From the NCBI RefSeq assembly GCF_040656415.1, contig NZ_JBFAMC010000002.1:372001-436000 (forward strand): 64,000 nt of DNA, in the 5' to 3' direction. Within the stretch, counting starts at the first letter, position 1, and every line of letters begins with the position of its first letter. Shown here piece after piece: positions 1-8,735 of the stretch. The notes under the pieces are model-generated. The model was not told the origin of the DNA and did not search any database. It saw nothing but the letters and a program-made list of their open reading frames with translations. A program made the translations under genes and the position numbers. The stretch is from Rhodococcus_F sp040656415. GTDB taxonomy: Bacteria > Actinomycetota > Actinomycetes > Mycobacteriales > Mycobacteriaceae.

Positions 1-607
1 TGGTCTCCCAGAATTCTCGGTCCCGGGCAATCTCGTCGGATCGTTCGTATTCGGAGTCCAACTCCGCTATCCGCTCGAGCGGAACGAACCATTCGGGCGG
101 ATGGGGAACGGAGTCGGTGAACGAGTTGTACAGTTCGGCTATTCTCGAAAAAACCAACGACGCGCCGAATCCATCCAATGCGATCTGGTGAAACGATACG
201 AATAGTAACGTGCATTCACGACTTATCGTGATGAGGTCGAAATTCACAGCGAAATCGTCGGCCAGAAAACTGTGCCGATTCAGCCTGTGCACCATCCACG
301 CTTCGGCGGCTTGAAACGGATCCGCTTCCATGGACAGATCGACATACTCGATACCTAATTTCCGTGTGTCGTGAATGATCTGGTCAATCGAATTGAGCCC
401 GGTCCGAAAACTGGACCGCAAAGCCTCGGACTCCGTGACAACTTGACCTATTGAGGCTGTAAGTTTCTCTCGATCGATGAGCGACCGTATTTCAACGTAT
501 TCTCCGATGTTGAAGTTCGTCGATTCGGGATCAAAAAGCTCCGAAAACCAGATGCCGAGTTGGGCGCTCGTCAGTTGCAGAGTACGAAAGCCGCCGGTCG
601 CCGTCAT
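1..607 (-). CDS. NRPS condensation domain, N-terminal part (cut by window edge)
   Basis: Open frame of 202 codons starting at ATG 605-607 with an AGGAG ribosome site at 615-619 and running off the left edge. It begins with the LTSAQLGIWF-type opening typical of condensation domains that start a nonribosomal peptide synthetase. It continues with an EALRSSFR stretch (about residues 61-68) like the conserved EALRTxF region and an HQIALDG motif at 140-146. That motif aligns with the HHxxxDG catalytic signature, but the second, catalytic His is Gln. By family, condensation domains form the peptide bond between carrier-bound substrates in the cytoplasm. Because it is the first domain, it may load an acyl group or accept a substrate from another protein. 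The rest of the protein is outside the window, so the product cannot be named. Confidence 0.8.
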   Translation of the reverse strand, partial: MTATGGFRTLQLTSAQLGIWFSELFDPESTNFNIGEYVEIRSLIDREKLTASIGQVVTESEALRSSFRTGLNSIDQIIHDTRKLGIEYVDLSMEADPFQAAEAWMVHRLNRHSFLADDFAVNFDLITISRECTLLFVSFHQIALDGFGASLVFSRIAELYNSFTDSVPHPPEWFVPLERIAELDSEYERSDEIARDREFWET

Positions 608-970
608 TTCCCCACTCCTGTTCTTCACTACCCGTTCTGCAGAGACTGGAACGAGTCAACTGGTTCTTCGGCCTGGGGTCTTCTCGATGGCGGTACGCGG
701 CAGAACACCGCCGTCATCGCGCTCCATTACCAGATAGTCGCGCCTGTCGAGTGTCCTCATCGAAGGCTCGATCACGTGCCGGTTTTGTCGAAGGCCGTCC
801 AAATCGCCCTTCCATAAACATGTTTGTTATGTTTCCTGTTGCGCAAGACCAACGCGGCCATTTCGTAGGTAACAAAGGTTTGTCGGCGAGGCCGATCATT
901 TCTAATGTGAAACACTCCTCCGAGTGTTATCTCAGATTGTCGAACTGTCAACCACAGCAATTGGTTAATG

Positions 971-1045
971 AGTGAACAGTTAATTTCTGAATAGTTAATT
1001 GGTGAACAGTTAATTGGTGAACAGTCAATTCCCGAATAGTTAATT
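971..1045. repeat. Five tandem 15-bp AT-rich repeats
   Basis: Five consecutive 15-bp units start at 971, 986, 1001, 1016 and 1031. The consensus is close to GGTGAACAGTTAATT, and the last ten bases (GAAYAGTYAATT) are the most constant part. The fourth unit differs from the third by a single base. The array is A+T rich inside a GC-rich chromosome and lies 360-440 bases upstream of the NRPS start. Each unit boundary gives a GTTAATTGGTGAAC word with partial dyad symmetry, which would suit multiple regulator sites. An origin-like or iteron role is possible but nothing else supports it. Confidence 0.75.
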
Positions 1046-1060
1046 CGTGTACGGCAGAGA

Positions 1061-1088
1061 TATGGCGGTAGCTATAGCTACCGCCATA
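1061..1088. promoter_or_regulatory. Perfect 28-bp palindrome
   Basis: The left half is TATGGCGGTAGCTA and the right half is its exact reverse complement, with no spacer. It starts 15 bases after the tandem repeat array. With no loop bases it would be a poor hairpin terminator, so a dimeric protein binding site is more likely; this is inference. No T-run follows on either strand. Confidence 0.6.
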
Positions 1089-1488
1089 CTGAGCTAGCCA
1101 TTGAGGGGTTGGTTCACCGACTCGATCCACTACCGGGGCGCGCAGCACCGACCTGCTGGCGTTCGAGCATCGCCGTGATCACTGTCCCCGATCTTCGGGT
1201 TCGCCGGCGCTCACGTGATCGGCCCTGTCGCCGGCGCACACCGGGTACAGTTCGAACACCCAAAGAGAACCTCTCGTTCTAGGTGCAGTGTCCAAAGGCA
1301 TAGTGTCCGAACAGATCCGACACCCAACTGCTTTCCGAGGCATGCCGACGGCACCCGGGTGGTACCAGTGATTCACGCTCGGTGGAGCCCAGACCGTGGC
1401 AATGAGGACGTAGGGTGCGATCAGGAGGGTGTCCAGGTGGTTCCTTCGGGCTTCTCGTCACGCACCGATTCCCAGCGGCGAGGCCGGT

Positions 1489-1851
1489 TCAGTCCCAACG
1501 CCATCTCCGCATGCCGCCGTCGTCACCGTTCGCGAGCAGGACGATGAGCCCGATCGCATACAGCACCAGGAACAGCAGCAGGAGCCCGCCGAAGATCCAC
1601 AGGGAGATCTGTCCGAGTCGGCGAGCGCGGTTCGACGCGTCCTGCGCGCCGGCCGCATCACCGCTGGCCCACAGCGGGTACACGTTGAACGCATGGTTGA
1701 AGGCCGAGAACGCTAGCGGCCAGAAGAAGATGAGCGAGGCGACCGCCCAGCCGGCGTTGCTCGGGGGCCGCAGCGCACCGGTGGGACCGGCTGGGGGCGG
1801 GGGCGATTCCATTGGCTGGTTCGGTGCCGGACCATTGGTAGGGGAGGACAT
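1489..1851 (-). CDS. CD225/dispanin family small membrane protein
   Basis: A protein of 120 residues. The first 30 residues are rich in Pro, Gly and Asn. A hydrophobic segment follows at about 33-50 (GWAVASLIFFWPLAF), then a conserved-looking loop with a short AFNVYPLWASGD stretch and an Ala/Arg-rich amphipathic part. A second long membrane span lies at about 81-106. This two-span pattern is that of the interferon-induced transmembrane/dispanin (CD225) family, common in actinobacteria. The bacterial role is not known. It is a single gene, followed in the same direction by rmlC after a gap with no other gene; the two genes need not be linked. Confidence 0.75.
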   Translation of the reverse strand: MSSPTNGPAPNQPMESPPPPAGPTGALRPPSNAGWAVASLIFFWPLAFSAFNHAFNVYPLWASGDAAGAQDASNRARRLGQISLWIFGGLLLLFLVLYAIGLIVLLANGDDGGMRRWRWD

Positions 1852-2004
1852 TGCAGTACTCCTGACGTAGGCTTTGCGCAGTTCACAATACGTTTCGCTA
1901 CAAAGATCACCTGAGATTCAGCCTACTTCAGTTCCTGTGCGCTCGAGCGCCGATCGTGTTGATCTTGCCGAGCCCGGCGCACTCTCGGCGGAACCGGAGT
2001 TCGA

Positions 2005-2589
2005 TCAGCCGAAGCTCGGCAACACGCCTGCGTCCAATGCCTGTGCCAGAGACGGTGCGGCTGAGTCCTTCTCGGACAGCTGGAAGGTCAGCGTGTTGCC
2101 GTCCCGGCCTATCGTGGGCCAGTCGATTGCAAGGTCGGGATCCAGTGGGTGGATATCGTGATCGAGCGCGGGGGTGTATTCGATCGAACACAGGTACATC
2201 ACGGTGGATGCGTCCTCGAGTGACAGGATCGCGTGACCGAGCCCTTCGGGAAGGTAGACCGCGCGCCGCTCGATGTCGTCGATGAGCACCGAATCCCACT
2301 GGCCGAATGTCGGCGACCCGACCCGCAGATCGACGACGACGTCGAGGAATGCGCCCTTCACACATGTCACGTATTTCGCTTGGCCGGGCGGACTCTCGGT
2401 GAAGTGGATGCCTCGCAGGACCCCGGCGGCCGAGACCGAGCAGTTGGCCTGCGCGAGATCGAGGTTGTGCCCGACGGCTGCCTCGAACTTGGAACCCTTG
2501 AACCATTCGAGGAACACGCCGCGGTCGTCGCCGAACTGCCGCGGCGTGATCTCCCAGGCGCCGGGGACTTTCAGTTCCCGATATTCCAC
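2005..2589 (-). CDS. rmlC: dTDP-4-dehydrorhamnose 3,5-epimerase
   Basis: RmlC converts dTDP-4-keto-6-deoxyglucose to dTDP-4-keto-rhamnose, the third step to dTDP-rhamnose. In mycolata, dTDP-rhamnose supplies the linker between peptidoglycan and arabinogalactan. The 194-residue cupin-like protein has the expected RGIHF catalytic segment (His62), a VDLR strand near 86-89, LPEGLGHA at 113-120 and a Tyr at 132 in the position of the catalytic tyrosine. I chose the GTG at 2587-2589 because it lies one base after the rmlA stop codon and starts the usual VEYRELKVPG sequence. The frame stays open upstream through rmlA but has no family similarity there. It is translated together with rmlA. Confidence 0.93.
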   Translation of the reverse strand: MEYRELKVPGAWEITPRQFGDDRGVFLEWFKGSKFEAAVGHNLDLAQANCSVSAAGVLRGIHFTESPPGQAKYVTCVKGAFLDVVVDLRVGSPTFGQWDSVLIDDIERRAVYLPEGLGHAILSLEDASTVMYLCSIEYTPALDHDIHPLDPDLAIDWPTIGRDGNTLTFQLSEKDSAAPSLAQALDAGVLPSFG

Positions 2590-2590
2590 G

Positions 2591-3466
2591 TCACCAGTCC
2601 TTGCCGAGTTCGAGGAGTTCAAGAAGGTATTCACCATACCCAGACTTTCCGAGAGCGTCTGCACGGGAACATAATTCGTCGTCAGTAATGTATCCGCGTC
2701 GCCATGCGACCTCTTCGGGAACACCGATCTTCAATCCCTGTCGGTGCTCGAGGGTGCGCACGAAATTCGATGCCTCCAGCAGGGAATCGACTGTGCCGGT
2801 GTCGAGCCAGGCGGTTCCGCGAGGCAGTACTTCGACTTTCAAGCGCCCGGCCTGCAGGTACGCCCGGTTGACGTCGGTGATCTCGTATTCGCCTCGGTCC
2901 GACGGCGCCAGCGAGCGAGCAATCGACACGACGTCGTTGTCGTAGAAGTAGAGGCCGGGAACGGAGAAGTGCGACTTCGGGGTTGCGGGCTTCTCCTCGA
3001 TGGAAATCGCCCTGCCGGTGTCGTCGAATTCGACCACACCGTAAGAACTGGGATCAGACACCCGATAGGCGAACACGGCACCGCCGTCGATGTTCTCGAA
3101 GCGGTTGAGCCTCGAACCGAGCCCCGGGCCGTAGAAGATGTTGTCGCCGAGTATCAGGGATACCGACTCATTGCCGATGTGGTCGGCACCGAGCGTGAAT
3201 GCCTGCGCCAGACCCTTCGGCTCCTCTTGCACCACGTACGTGAGGTTCACCCCGAACTGGGAACCATCCCCGAGCAACATACGAAACTGTTCGGAATCGT
3301 GGGGTGTGGTGATGATGAGGATGTTCCTGATGCCGGCCAGCATGAGGGTGGACAGCGGGTAGTAGATCATCGGCTTGTCGTAGACCGGGACCAGCTGCTT
3401 GCTCACCGCGAGAGTGATCGGGTGAAGCCGGGACCCGGTGCCGCCCGCCAGGATGATTCCGCGCAT
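2591..3466 (-). CDS. rmlA: Glucose-1-phosphate thymidylyltransferase
   Basis: RmlA makes dTDP-glucose from glucose-1-phosphate and dTTP, the first step of the rhamnose pathway. The 291-residue protein opens with MRGIILAGGTGSRLHP, the nucleotide-binding signature (Gly-rich loop 8-11, Arg13). It also has KQLVPVYDKPM and the ILGDNIFYG metal/substrate segment usual for the family. The start at 3464-3466 fits family length; a longer reading exists upstream but is unlike RmlA. It is the first gene of an rmlA-rmlC pair and is divergent from rmlB, with only 64 bases between the two starts, so both probably share a control region. Confidence 0.95.
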   Translation of the reverse strand: MRGIILAGGTGSRLHPITLAVSKQLVPVYDKPMIYYPLSTLMLAGIRNILIITTPHDSEQFRMLLGDGSQFGVNLTYVVQEEPKGLAQAFTLGADHIGNESVSLILGDNIFYGPGLGSRLNRFENIDGGAVFAYRVSDPSSYGVVEFDDTGRAISIEEKPATPKSHFSVPGLYFYDNDVVSIARSLAPSDRGEYEITDVNRAYLQAGRLKVEVLPRGTAWLDTGTVDSLLEASNFVRTLEHRQGLKIGVPEEVAWRRGYITDDELCSRADALGKSGYGEYLLELLELGKDW

Positions 3467-3530
3467 ACGAGCAGTGTTCCAGTGTTCGTTGCGGATAGAA
3501 ACTCGCGACGCGCTACTAGGCTGGGTACAC

Positions 3531-4535
3531 ATGAGGCTTCTCGTGACGGGCGGCGCCGGGTTCATCGGTGCGAACTTCGTGCACCAGACGATCGCTGAAC
3601 GCCCCGACGTCCAGGTGACAGTGCTCGACGCACTGACATACGCAGGCAACCGCAACTCGCTCGAACCGGTGGCGAACCGCATCGAGTTCGTACACGGCGA
3701 TGTGGCCGATGTCGCGTTGGTCGATCGTTTGGCCCAGCGTTCTGATGCTGTGGTCCACTTCGCCGCCGAGTCGCACAACGACAATTCGCTGGCAGATCCG
3801 ACGCCATTCGTGCACACGAACGTGATGGGCACGTTCTCGCTGCTCCAGGCGGTGCGCGCACACGACCTCCGTTACCACCACATCTCCACCGACGAGGTGT
3901 ATGGAGATCTCGAACTCGACGACCCCGAGCGGTTCACCGAGTCGACGGCATACAGCCCGTCGAGTCCCTACTCGGCGACCAAGGCTTCTAGCGATCTGCT
4001 GGTGCGAGCTTGGGCGCGGTCGTTCGGTGTCCGTGCCACATTGTCGAACTGTTCCAACAACTACGGCCCGTATCAGCACGTGGAGAAGTTCATTCCGCGT
4101 CAGATCACCAACCTGATCGACGGAGTGCGTCCGCGGTTGTACGGCAACGGACGGAATGTGCGTGACTGGATTCACGTCGACGATCACAACTCCGCGGTGT
4201 GGACGATCCTCGAGAAGGGGAGCATCGGCGAGACGTACCTTATCGGCGCGGACGGCGAGGTCGACAACCGAACAGTCGTCGAAACACTTCTGGAACTGTT
4301 CGGCCGCCCCGCCGACGACTTCGACTTCGTCACCGACCGGCCGGGCCATGACATGCGTTATGCGATCGACCCGACGCGTCTGCGCACCGAGTTGGGTTGG
4401 AAGCCGCGATACGTGGATTTTCGCAGCGGGCTCGACGCGACAGTGCAGTGGTACCGCGAGAACGAATCCTGGTGGCGTGCGCAGAAAGAGCCCGTGGAGA
4501 AGGGGTATGCGGCCACGGAATCCGTGATCAGCTGA
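3531..4535 (+). CDS. rmlB: dTDP-glucose 4,6-dehydratase
   Basis: RmlB oxidises, dehydrates and reduces dTDP-glucose to dTDP-4-keto-6-deoxyglucose using bound NAD+. The 334-residue extended short-chain dehydrogenase has GGAGFIG at 7-13 for NAD binding, the catalytic Thr120-Asp121-Glu122 triplet, and the YSATK pair Tyr147/Lys151. The LSNCSNNYGPYQ and RDWIHVDDH sugar-nucleotide segments follow. All key residues are present. The ATG at 3531 gives the standard N-terminus right before the Rossmann motif. It is divergent from rmlA-rmlC; with those two genes only the final reductase RmlD is missing from the window. Confidence 0.95.
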   Translation: MRLLVTGGAGFIGANFVHQTIAERPDVQVTVLDALTYAGNRNSLEPVANRIEFVHGDVADVALVDRLAQRSDAVVHFAAESHNDNSLADPTPFVHTNVMGTFSLLQAVRAHDLRYHHISTDEVYGDLELDDPERFTESTAYSPSSPYSATKASSDLLVRAWARSFGVRATLSNCSNNYGPYQHVEKFIPRQITNLIDGVRPRLYGNGRNVRDWIHVDDHNSAVWTILEKGSIGETYLIGADGEVDNRTVVETLLELFGRPADDFDFVTDRPGHDMRYAIDPTRLRTELGWKPRYVDFRSGLDATVQWYRENESWWRAQKEPVEKGYAATESVIS

Positions 4536-4551
4536 GCCCGCGTGGCCGCGG

Positions 4552-5535
4552 CTATGACGCAGTAGGTACCCGCGAGCTCTCGTGGACCAGCGCGTTGCGC
4601 AGCACCCGCGACCCGGAGAGGGCGGCGACGAATCCCGCGAACACCTCGCACAGCGTGAAGACCAGGCGCGAAGCCAGGGCAAGACCGAGTGCGACGCCGC
4701 TGTCCATGAACGGGGAGAGCGCGGCAACGATGACGGCCTCGCGCACTCCGATTCCGGACGGCGCGATGACAACTAGCACGCCGGCGAACATACCGAGCGC
4801 GAGAGCGCCGATGCACTGCACGAGGGTGCCCATCTCGAACCCCGCTGTACTGGACGCCAGCAGCCACAGGTGGATTCCGTAGAGCACCCAACTGACGGCG
4901 CACCAGCCCAAGGCCAGCGCGATCTTGTGCAGGGTCAACTGCCTCTGCAGCGGTGCGCGGCGCAGAATCCGCAGCGCCAGGTTCACCAGGCGGGTGAGGA
5001 CGGGCGGGTAGCAACAGACGAGGGCGACCGGAACGAGCACGATCACCGCGACCGCAGCGAACGTGCTGATCTGAAACAGGGCAGGCAGTGCGAGCAGGCC
5101 CACGACCAGTGCCGACGTGATACTCAGACCGACGGTGACGAGCACCGCGACGAATCCGTTGGCCCGTGACACACCGGCCCGACGCACGAGTTCGGTTTGC
5201 AGGACGAAGGCCCACACGCTGCCGGGAAGATACTTGCCGAGTTGGCCGACCAGATAGCACCGGGCAGCGTCGAACGCGGGTATCGGGTGCTCGAGGGCAC
5301 CGAGTGCGTGCTGCCACGCGCGTACCGCAGCGCCCATCCCGAGGAAGATGAACACGGCGGAGCCAGCGAGCGCCCACCAGTTCAGGTTCGTGATCGTGTC
5401 CCGAACCTCGCTCCACTGCGACTTCACCGCGACGCCGACGGCCACGACTATTGCGAGAGTGACGAGACCGCGCACCGCATTCATCAGAACTGCTCGGCCG
5501 CTGCGAGATGGTGTGGACCGCGTCTCTACGCTCAC
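4552..5535 (-). CDS. YbhN/LPG-synthase-type flippase-like membrane protein
   Basis: A protein of 327 residues with about eight hydrophobic spans, the first near residues 20-38. It carries the QLGKYLPGSVWAF segment (about 93-105), which matches the conserved GKYxPG region of the lysylphosphatidylglycerol synthase transmembrane/UPF0104 family. The soluble lysyltransferase domain of MprF is absent. Such stand-alone membrane domains are thought to move lipids or lipid-linked sugars across the membrane, but the substrate here is unknown. It is convergent with rmlB, 16 bases from its stop, so an envelope glycolipid role is possible. The start ATG at 5533-5535 follows no strong ribosome site. Confidence 0.8.
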   Translation of the reverse strand: MSVETRSTPSRSGRAVLMNAVRGLVTLAIVVAVGVAVKSQWSEVRDTITNLNWWALAGSAVFIFLGMGAAVRAWQHALGALEHPIPAFDAARCYLVGQLGKYLPGSVWAFVLQTELVRRAGVSRANGFVAVLVTVGLSITSALVVGLLALPALFQISTFAAVAVIVLVPVALVCCYPPVLTRLVNLALRILRRAPLQRQLTLHKIALALGWCAVSWVLYGIHLWLLASSTAGFEMGTLVQCIGALALGMFAGVLVVIAPSGIGVREAVIVAALSPFMDSGVALGLALASRLVFTLCEVFAGFVAALSGSRVLRNALVHESSRVPTAS

Positions 5536-5828
5536 AATCGACCACCCCTCACGTCAGGGCGCTGCGAGGTGCAGTGCCCTTCCGACGATAGCAATCATCG
5601 AGCGTTGATCCGGTGAGTGGAACTCTTCTCCGACGGGAGGGTAGAGTCGCTCGGTCGAAAGGGAACACCAAGTCCCGCCCTGTGTGCGGGCCGGCGAAGT
5701 GCGGCGCACTGTCGTGAGCACTCTCGGGTCGTACTGCCGACCCCGACAATTCCCAGTCTGCGGCGCAGCGTAGCGACGCGCGAACATCCAGCGGTATCGG
5801 CGTCCCACGCCACTTGAACGGAGCTCTT

Positions 5829-7331
5829 ATGTCAGTAGATCACCCCGACACGCTTTCCGACGAAGGGTCGGTGCGTGCCGCACTGAGATCTCCGCGCAGG
5901 CTGAGAACCGAGATACTTGCCGGTCTTGTGGTGGCCCTTGCGCTCATTCCGGAGGCGATTTCGTTCTCCATCATCGCGGGTGTCGACCCCCGAGTGGGGT
6001 TGTTCGCCTCCTTCACTATGGCGGTGACCATCGCTTTCGTTGGCGGGCGTAGGGCGATGATCTCGGCCGCAACTGGGGCGATAGCTCTGGTGGTGGCACC
6101 GCTGGCAAGGGACTATGGCCTGGACTATCTCATCGCCGCAGTGTTGCTCGCCGGGGTACTGCAGATCGCCCTGAGCCTGCTCGGCGTCGCGAAACTGATG
6201 CGGTTCATCCCCCGCAGCGTCATGACCGGATTCGTCAACGCCCTCGCCATCCTGATCTTCACTGCGCAGTTGCCGCACCTGATCGACGTGCCGGTGTTGG
6301 TCTACCCGATGGTCGCCGTCGGACTGCTGATCATGGTGTTCCTGCCCAGGTACACAAAGGTGGTTCCCGCACCGTTGGTGGCCATCGTGCTCCTGACAGC
6401 CGTCACGGTCTTCTTCGCGCTGAACGTCCCGAACGTGGGCGACGAGGGAGAGTTGCCGTCGAGTCTGCCCGCATGGCTCATCCCGGACGTGCCGATGAAC
6501 ATGGAAACGCTGTCGATCATTGCCCCATTCGCCCTGGCGATGGCACTGGTCGGACTGCTCGAATCGTTGATGACGGCGAAACTCGTCGACGACATCACCG
6601 ACACGCACTCGGACAAGACCAGGGAGGGCTGGGGTCAGGGGGTCGCGAACCTGGTCACCGGACTGTTCGGCGGCATGGGCGGGTGCGCGATGATCGGCCA
6701 GACCATGATCAACGTGAAGGTTTCCGGTGCGCGTACCCGGATCTCCACTTTCCTCGCGGGAGTGTTCCTCCTGGTGCTGGTGGTCGGTCTCGGCGATGTT
6801 GTCGCACTGATTCCCATGGCGGCATTGGTCGCGGTCATGATCATGGTCTCGGTCGGCACGATGGACTGGCACAGCATCGCACCGAAGACACTGCGACGGA
6901 TGCCCCGGAGCGAGACGACGGTGATGCTCGCGACAGTTGCGGTGACTGTTCTCACACACAACCTGGCCTACGGGGTCGTCGTCGGCGTCGTCACGGCAAT
7001 GGTCCTCTTCGCCCGCCGGGTTGCTCACCTGACCGAGGTCGTCGACATCGCCCACCCCGACGATGACACCCGGGTGTATGCGGTGCGCGGAGAACTTTTC
7101 TTCGCTTCGAGCAACGATCTGGTTTACCAGTTCGACTATGTCGGGGATCCGCGGAACGTGGTGATCGACATGTCGGACTCCCACATCTGGGATGCCTCCA
7201 CGGTGGCCACGCTCGACGCGATCACCACCAAGTACGCGGCCAAGGGAAAGAACGTGGACATCGTCGGCCTCAACAGGGCCTCCGCGGATCGCCACGTGCG
7301 CCTGAGTGGCCAGATGGGCGCCGACCATTAG
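5829..7331 (+). CDS. SulP/SLC26 family anion transporter with STAS domain
   Basis: A 500-residue inner-membrane transporter with ten or more hydrophobic spans between about residues 30 and 400. It includes the ALIPEAISFSIIAGVDPR segment that marks SulP proteins. A C-terminal STAS domain (about 415-495) has the VVIDMSDSHIWDASTVATLD strand-loop typical of the family. SulP proteins carry sulfate, bicarbonate or related anions; the substrate cannot be read from the sequence. I chose ATG 5829 instead of a TTG five codons earlier. The segment 6695-6769 is duplicated, with four differences, at 11316-11390. Confidence 0.9.
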   Translation: MSVDHPDTLSDEGSVRAALRSPRRLRTEILAGLVVALALIPEAISFSIIAGVDPRVGLFASFTMAVTIAFVGGRRAMISAATGAIALVVAPLARDYGLDYLIAAVLLAGVLQIALSLLGVAKLMRFIPRSVMTGFVNALAILIFTAQLPHLIDVPVLVYPMVAVGLLIMVFLPRYTKVVPAPLVAIVLLTAVTVFFALNVPNVGDEGELPSSLPAWLIPDVPMNMETLSIIAPFALAMALVGLLESLMTAKLVDDITDTHSDKTREGWGQGVANLVTGLFGGMGGCAMIGQTMINVKVSGARTRISTFLAGVFLLVLVVGLGDVVALIPMAALVAVMIMVSVGTMDWHSIAPKTLRRMPRSETTVMLATVAVTVLTHNLAYGVVVGVVTAMVLFARRVAHLTEVVDIAHPDDDTRVYAVRGELFFASSNDLVYQFDYVGDPRNVVIDMSDSHIWDASTVATLDAITTKYAAKGKNVDIVGLNRASADRHVRLSGQMGADH

Positions 7332-7512
7332 ACGCGTCGATTGCGTGTGCGCTGACCGCCGGCGCGCATAACGGAGCTGAATCTCCGGCTGACGTAGGCA
7401 TGCCGGGCCGTTGCCGTATGACTTTTGTCATCGTCAGCACGTGCAAAGTCCACATCATTTCGATGATTGCCCGCACTACCAACCGGTGCCGGCTGCCGCG
7501 AGGCTGAAACTC

Positions 7513-7785
7513 GTGAACAACGCACAAACAACTCCCCCATTTCGCCGCGAAGCAGGCGTCCGCGAGGCCAGCATGCGCGAACTGCTCATGGATTGCTTAC
7601 GCATCGGTCCCGCACCGACGCGGTCGCGCGAGGCGTTCGTCGCCCTTTTCGCGCTCGTCGTCGTCGGCGTCCTCCTTGTAGTTATGCAACCGGAGGTGAT
7701 GGTCACCGCCGTCGTGATCGCAGGATCCGTCAGTTATCTGACAATTCGCTGGATTGTCGGAACCAGGAGGTGGGGCAGGCGATGA
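7513..7785 (+). CDS. Small membrane protein at the head of the ABC/two-component operon
   Basis: A protein of about 90 residues from GTG 7513 (a shorter ATG start at 7573 is possible). A basic N-terminal half is followed by two adjacent hydrophobic stretches (FVALFALVVVGVLLVVM and VMVTAVVIAGSVSYLTI) and a basic end. Its TGA overlaps the ATG of the ABC ATPase by four bases (ATGA at 7782), so translation is probably coupled. I do not recognise a family. Its position suggests a partner or sensor subunit of the transporter/kinase system downstream. Confidence 0.6.
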   Translation: MNNAQTTPPFRREAGVREASMRELLMDCLRIGPAPTRSREAFVALFALVVVGVLLVVMQPEVMVTAVVIAGSVSYLTIRWIVGTRRWGRR

Positions 7786-8735
7786 TCCCCTGCATCACCG
7801 CTCGCGGACTGCGCCGGATCTATGGTTACGGCAAGGATGCATACGAGGCGGTCAAGGGCATCGACCTGGACGTCGCTGAAGGTGAGGTATTCGCGCTGCT
7901 CGGCACCAACGGTGCCGGCAAGACCTCGACACTTGACGTTCTGGAGGGATTGGCCAGTCCCGAGGCCGGCTATGTCGAGGTCTTCGGACTCGACCCGCGC
8001 CTTGACCGCAGGAAGGTCCGCCCGCAGATCGGCATCATGCTGCAGTCGGGCGGTCTGCCCGCTGAGCTGACCGTTGCCGAGACGTTGGAGATGTGGCGTA
8101 GCACCTGCACTAACCCGACCACAGCTGACGACGTCCTCGCCCTGGTCAACCTCACCGACCGTGCCGACGTCCGCGTCGGGTCGCTGTCAGGCGGCGAGCA
8201 GCGCCGCCTGGATCTTGCGTGTGCACTGCTCGGGCAGCCGCGGCTATTGTTTCTCGATGAACCCACCACAGGGCTCGACCCAGAGAGCCGCCGCGCGACG
8301 TGGCGGCTGCTGGCTGATCTCAAGGCATCCGGTGTGACGATGGTTCTCACGACCCACTACCTCGACGAGGCAGAGGCGCTCGCCGACCGGATCGCAATCA
8401 TGCATCGGGGCGAGATCGTTCGCTGCGGTACGCTCCGCGGCATTGTCGATGAGCATCCGGCGACCATCATGTTCGATCATCCTGGGCTACCGCTACCACC
8501 ACTGCTCGGCGCGAGTGTCGATGCGCACGCCCGTGTCACCATCGCCACCCACACGCTTCAGGATCATCTGTCCGAACTGCTCAATTGGGCTCACGAGCAC
8601 CATGTAACGCTCGTCGGCCTCGAAGCCAGAGCCGCCTCATTGGAAACGGTATTCCTCGACATCGCCAACTCCCGCGATGTCTCCGACACCACCGAACTCG
8701 ATTCCACGGACTCACCGATCGGGGCTCTGCGATGA
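7782..8735 (+). CDS. ABC transporter ATP-binding protein (drug/lipid exporter type)
   Basis: A 317-residue ATPase with Walker A GTNGAGKTS at 41-49, Q-loop near residue 88, signature SLSGGEQ at 134-140, Walker B LLFLDEP at about 155-161 and the switch His in TTHYLDEAE. The layout with a C-terminal tail of about 90 residues is that of the CcmA/DrrA-type exporters of antibiotics or lipids. The start ATG overlaps the stop of the preceding small gene, and its own stop overlaps the permease start, both by ATGA. It energises the permease encoded next. Confidence 0.93.
   Translation: MIPCITARGLRRIYGYGKDAYEAVKGIDLDVAEGEVFALLGTNGAGKTSTLDVLEGLASPEAGYVEVFGLDPRLDRRKVRPQIGIMLQSGGLPAELTVAETLEMWRSTCTNPTTADDVLALVNLTDRADVRVGSLSGGEQRRLDLACALLGQPRLLFLDEPTTGLDPESRRATWRLLADLKASGVTMVLTTHYLDEAEALADRIAIMHRGEIVRCGTLRGIVDEHPATIMFDHPGLPLPPLLGASVDAHARVTIATHTLQDHLSELLNWAHEHHVTLVGLEARAASLETVFLDIANSRDVSDTTELDSTDSPIGALR

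Larger units (their letters stand above)
608..1488. other. Intergenic region upstream of the NRPS gene
   Basis: No convincing gene. The part from about 820 to 1090 is much richer in A+T than its surroundings and holds the 15-bp tandem repeats and the 28-bp palindrome listed separately. The part from 1100 to 1488 shows no coding frame with sensible composition on either strand. The region probably carries the control sequences of the NRPS gene on the minus strand and, further right, the end of the dispanin-like gene. Confidence 0.5.

Noticed and set aside
971..1045. CRISPR array
   Set aside because: Units are 15 bp and directly adjacent, with no spacers and no cas genes.
1061..1088. Rho-independent terminator
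   Set aside because: The palindrome has no loop and no following T-run on either strand.
948..1148. Minus-strand reading with repeated LTVHQ-type pentapeptides
   Set aside because: The peptide repeat is just the translation of the 15-bp DNA repeat; there is no ribosome site, the rest is not protein-like, and the array is better explained as DNA sites.
1215..1547. Possible gene in front of the dispanin-like gene
   Set aside because: Arg/Ser/His-rich sequence on the opposite strand of the dispanin gene end; no recognisable features.
5832..7328. Long minus-strand frame across the SulP gene (498 codons)
   Set aside because: Its His/Asp/Arg-rich sequence is the typical antisense shadow of a GC-rich membrane protein gene.
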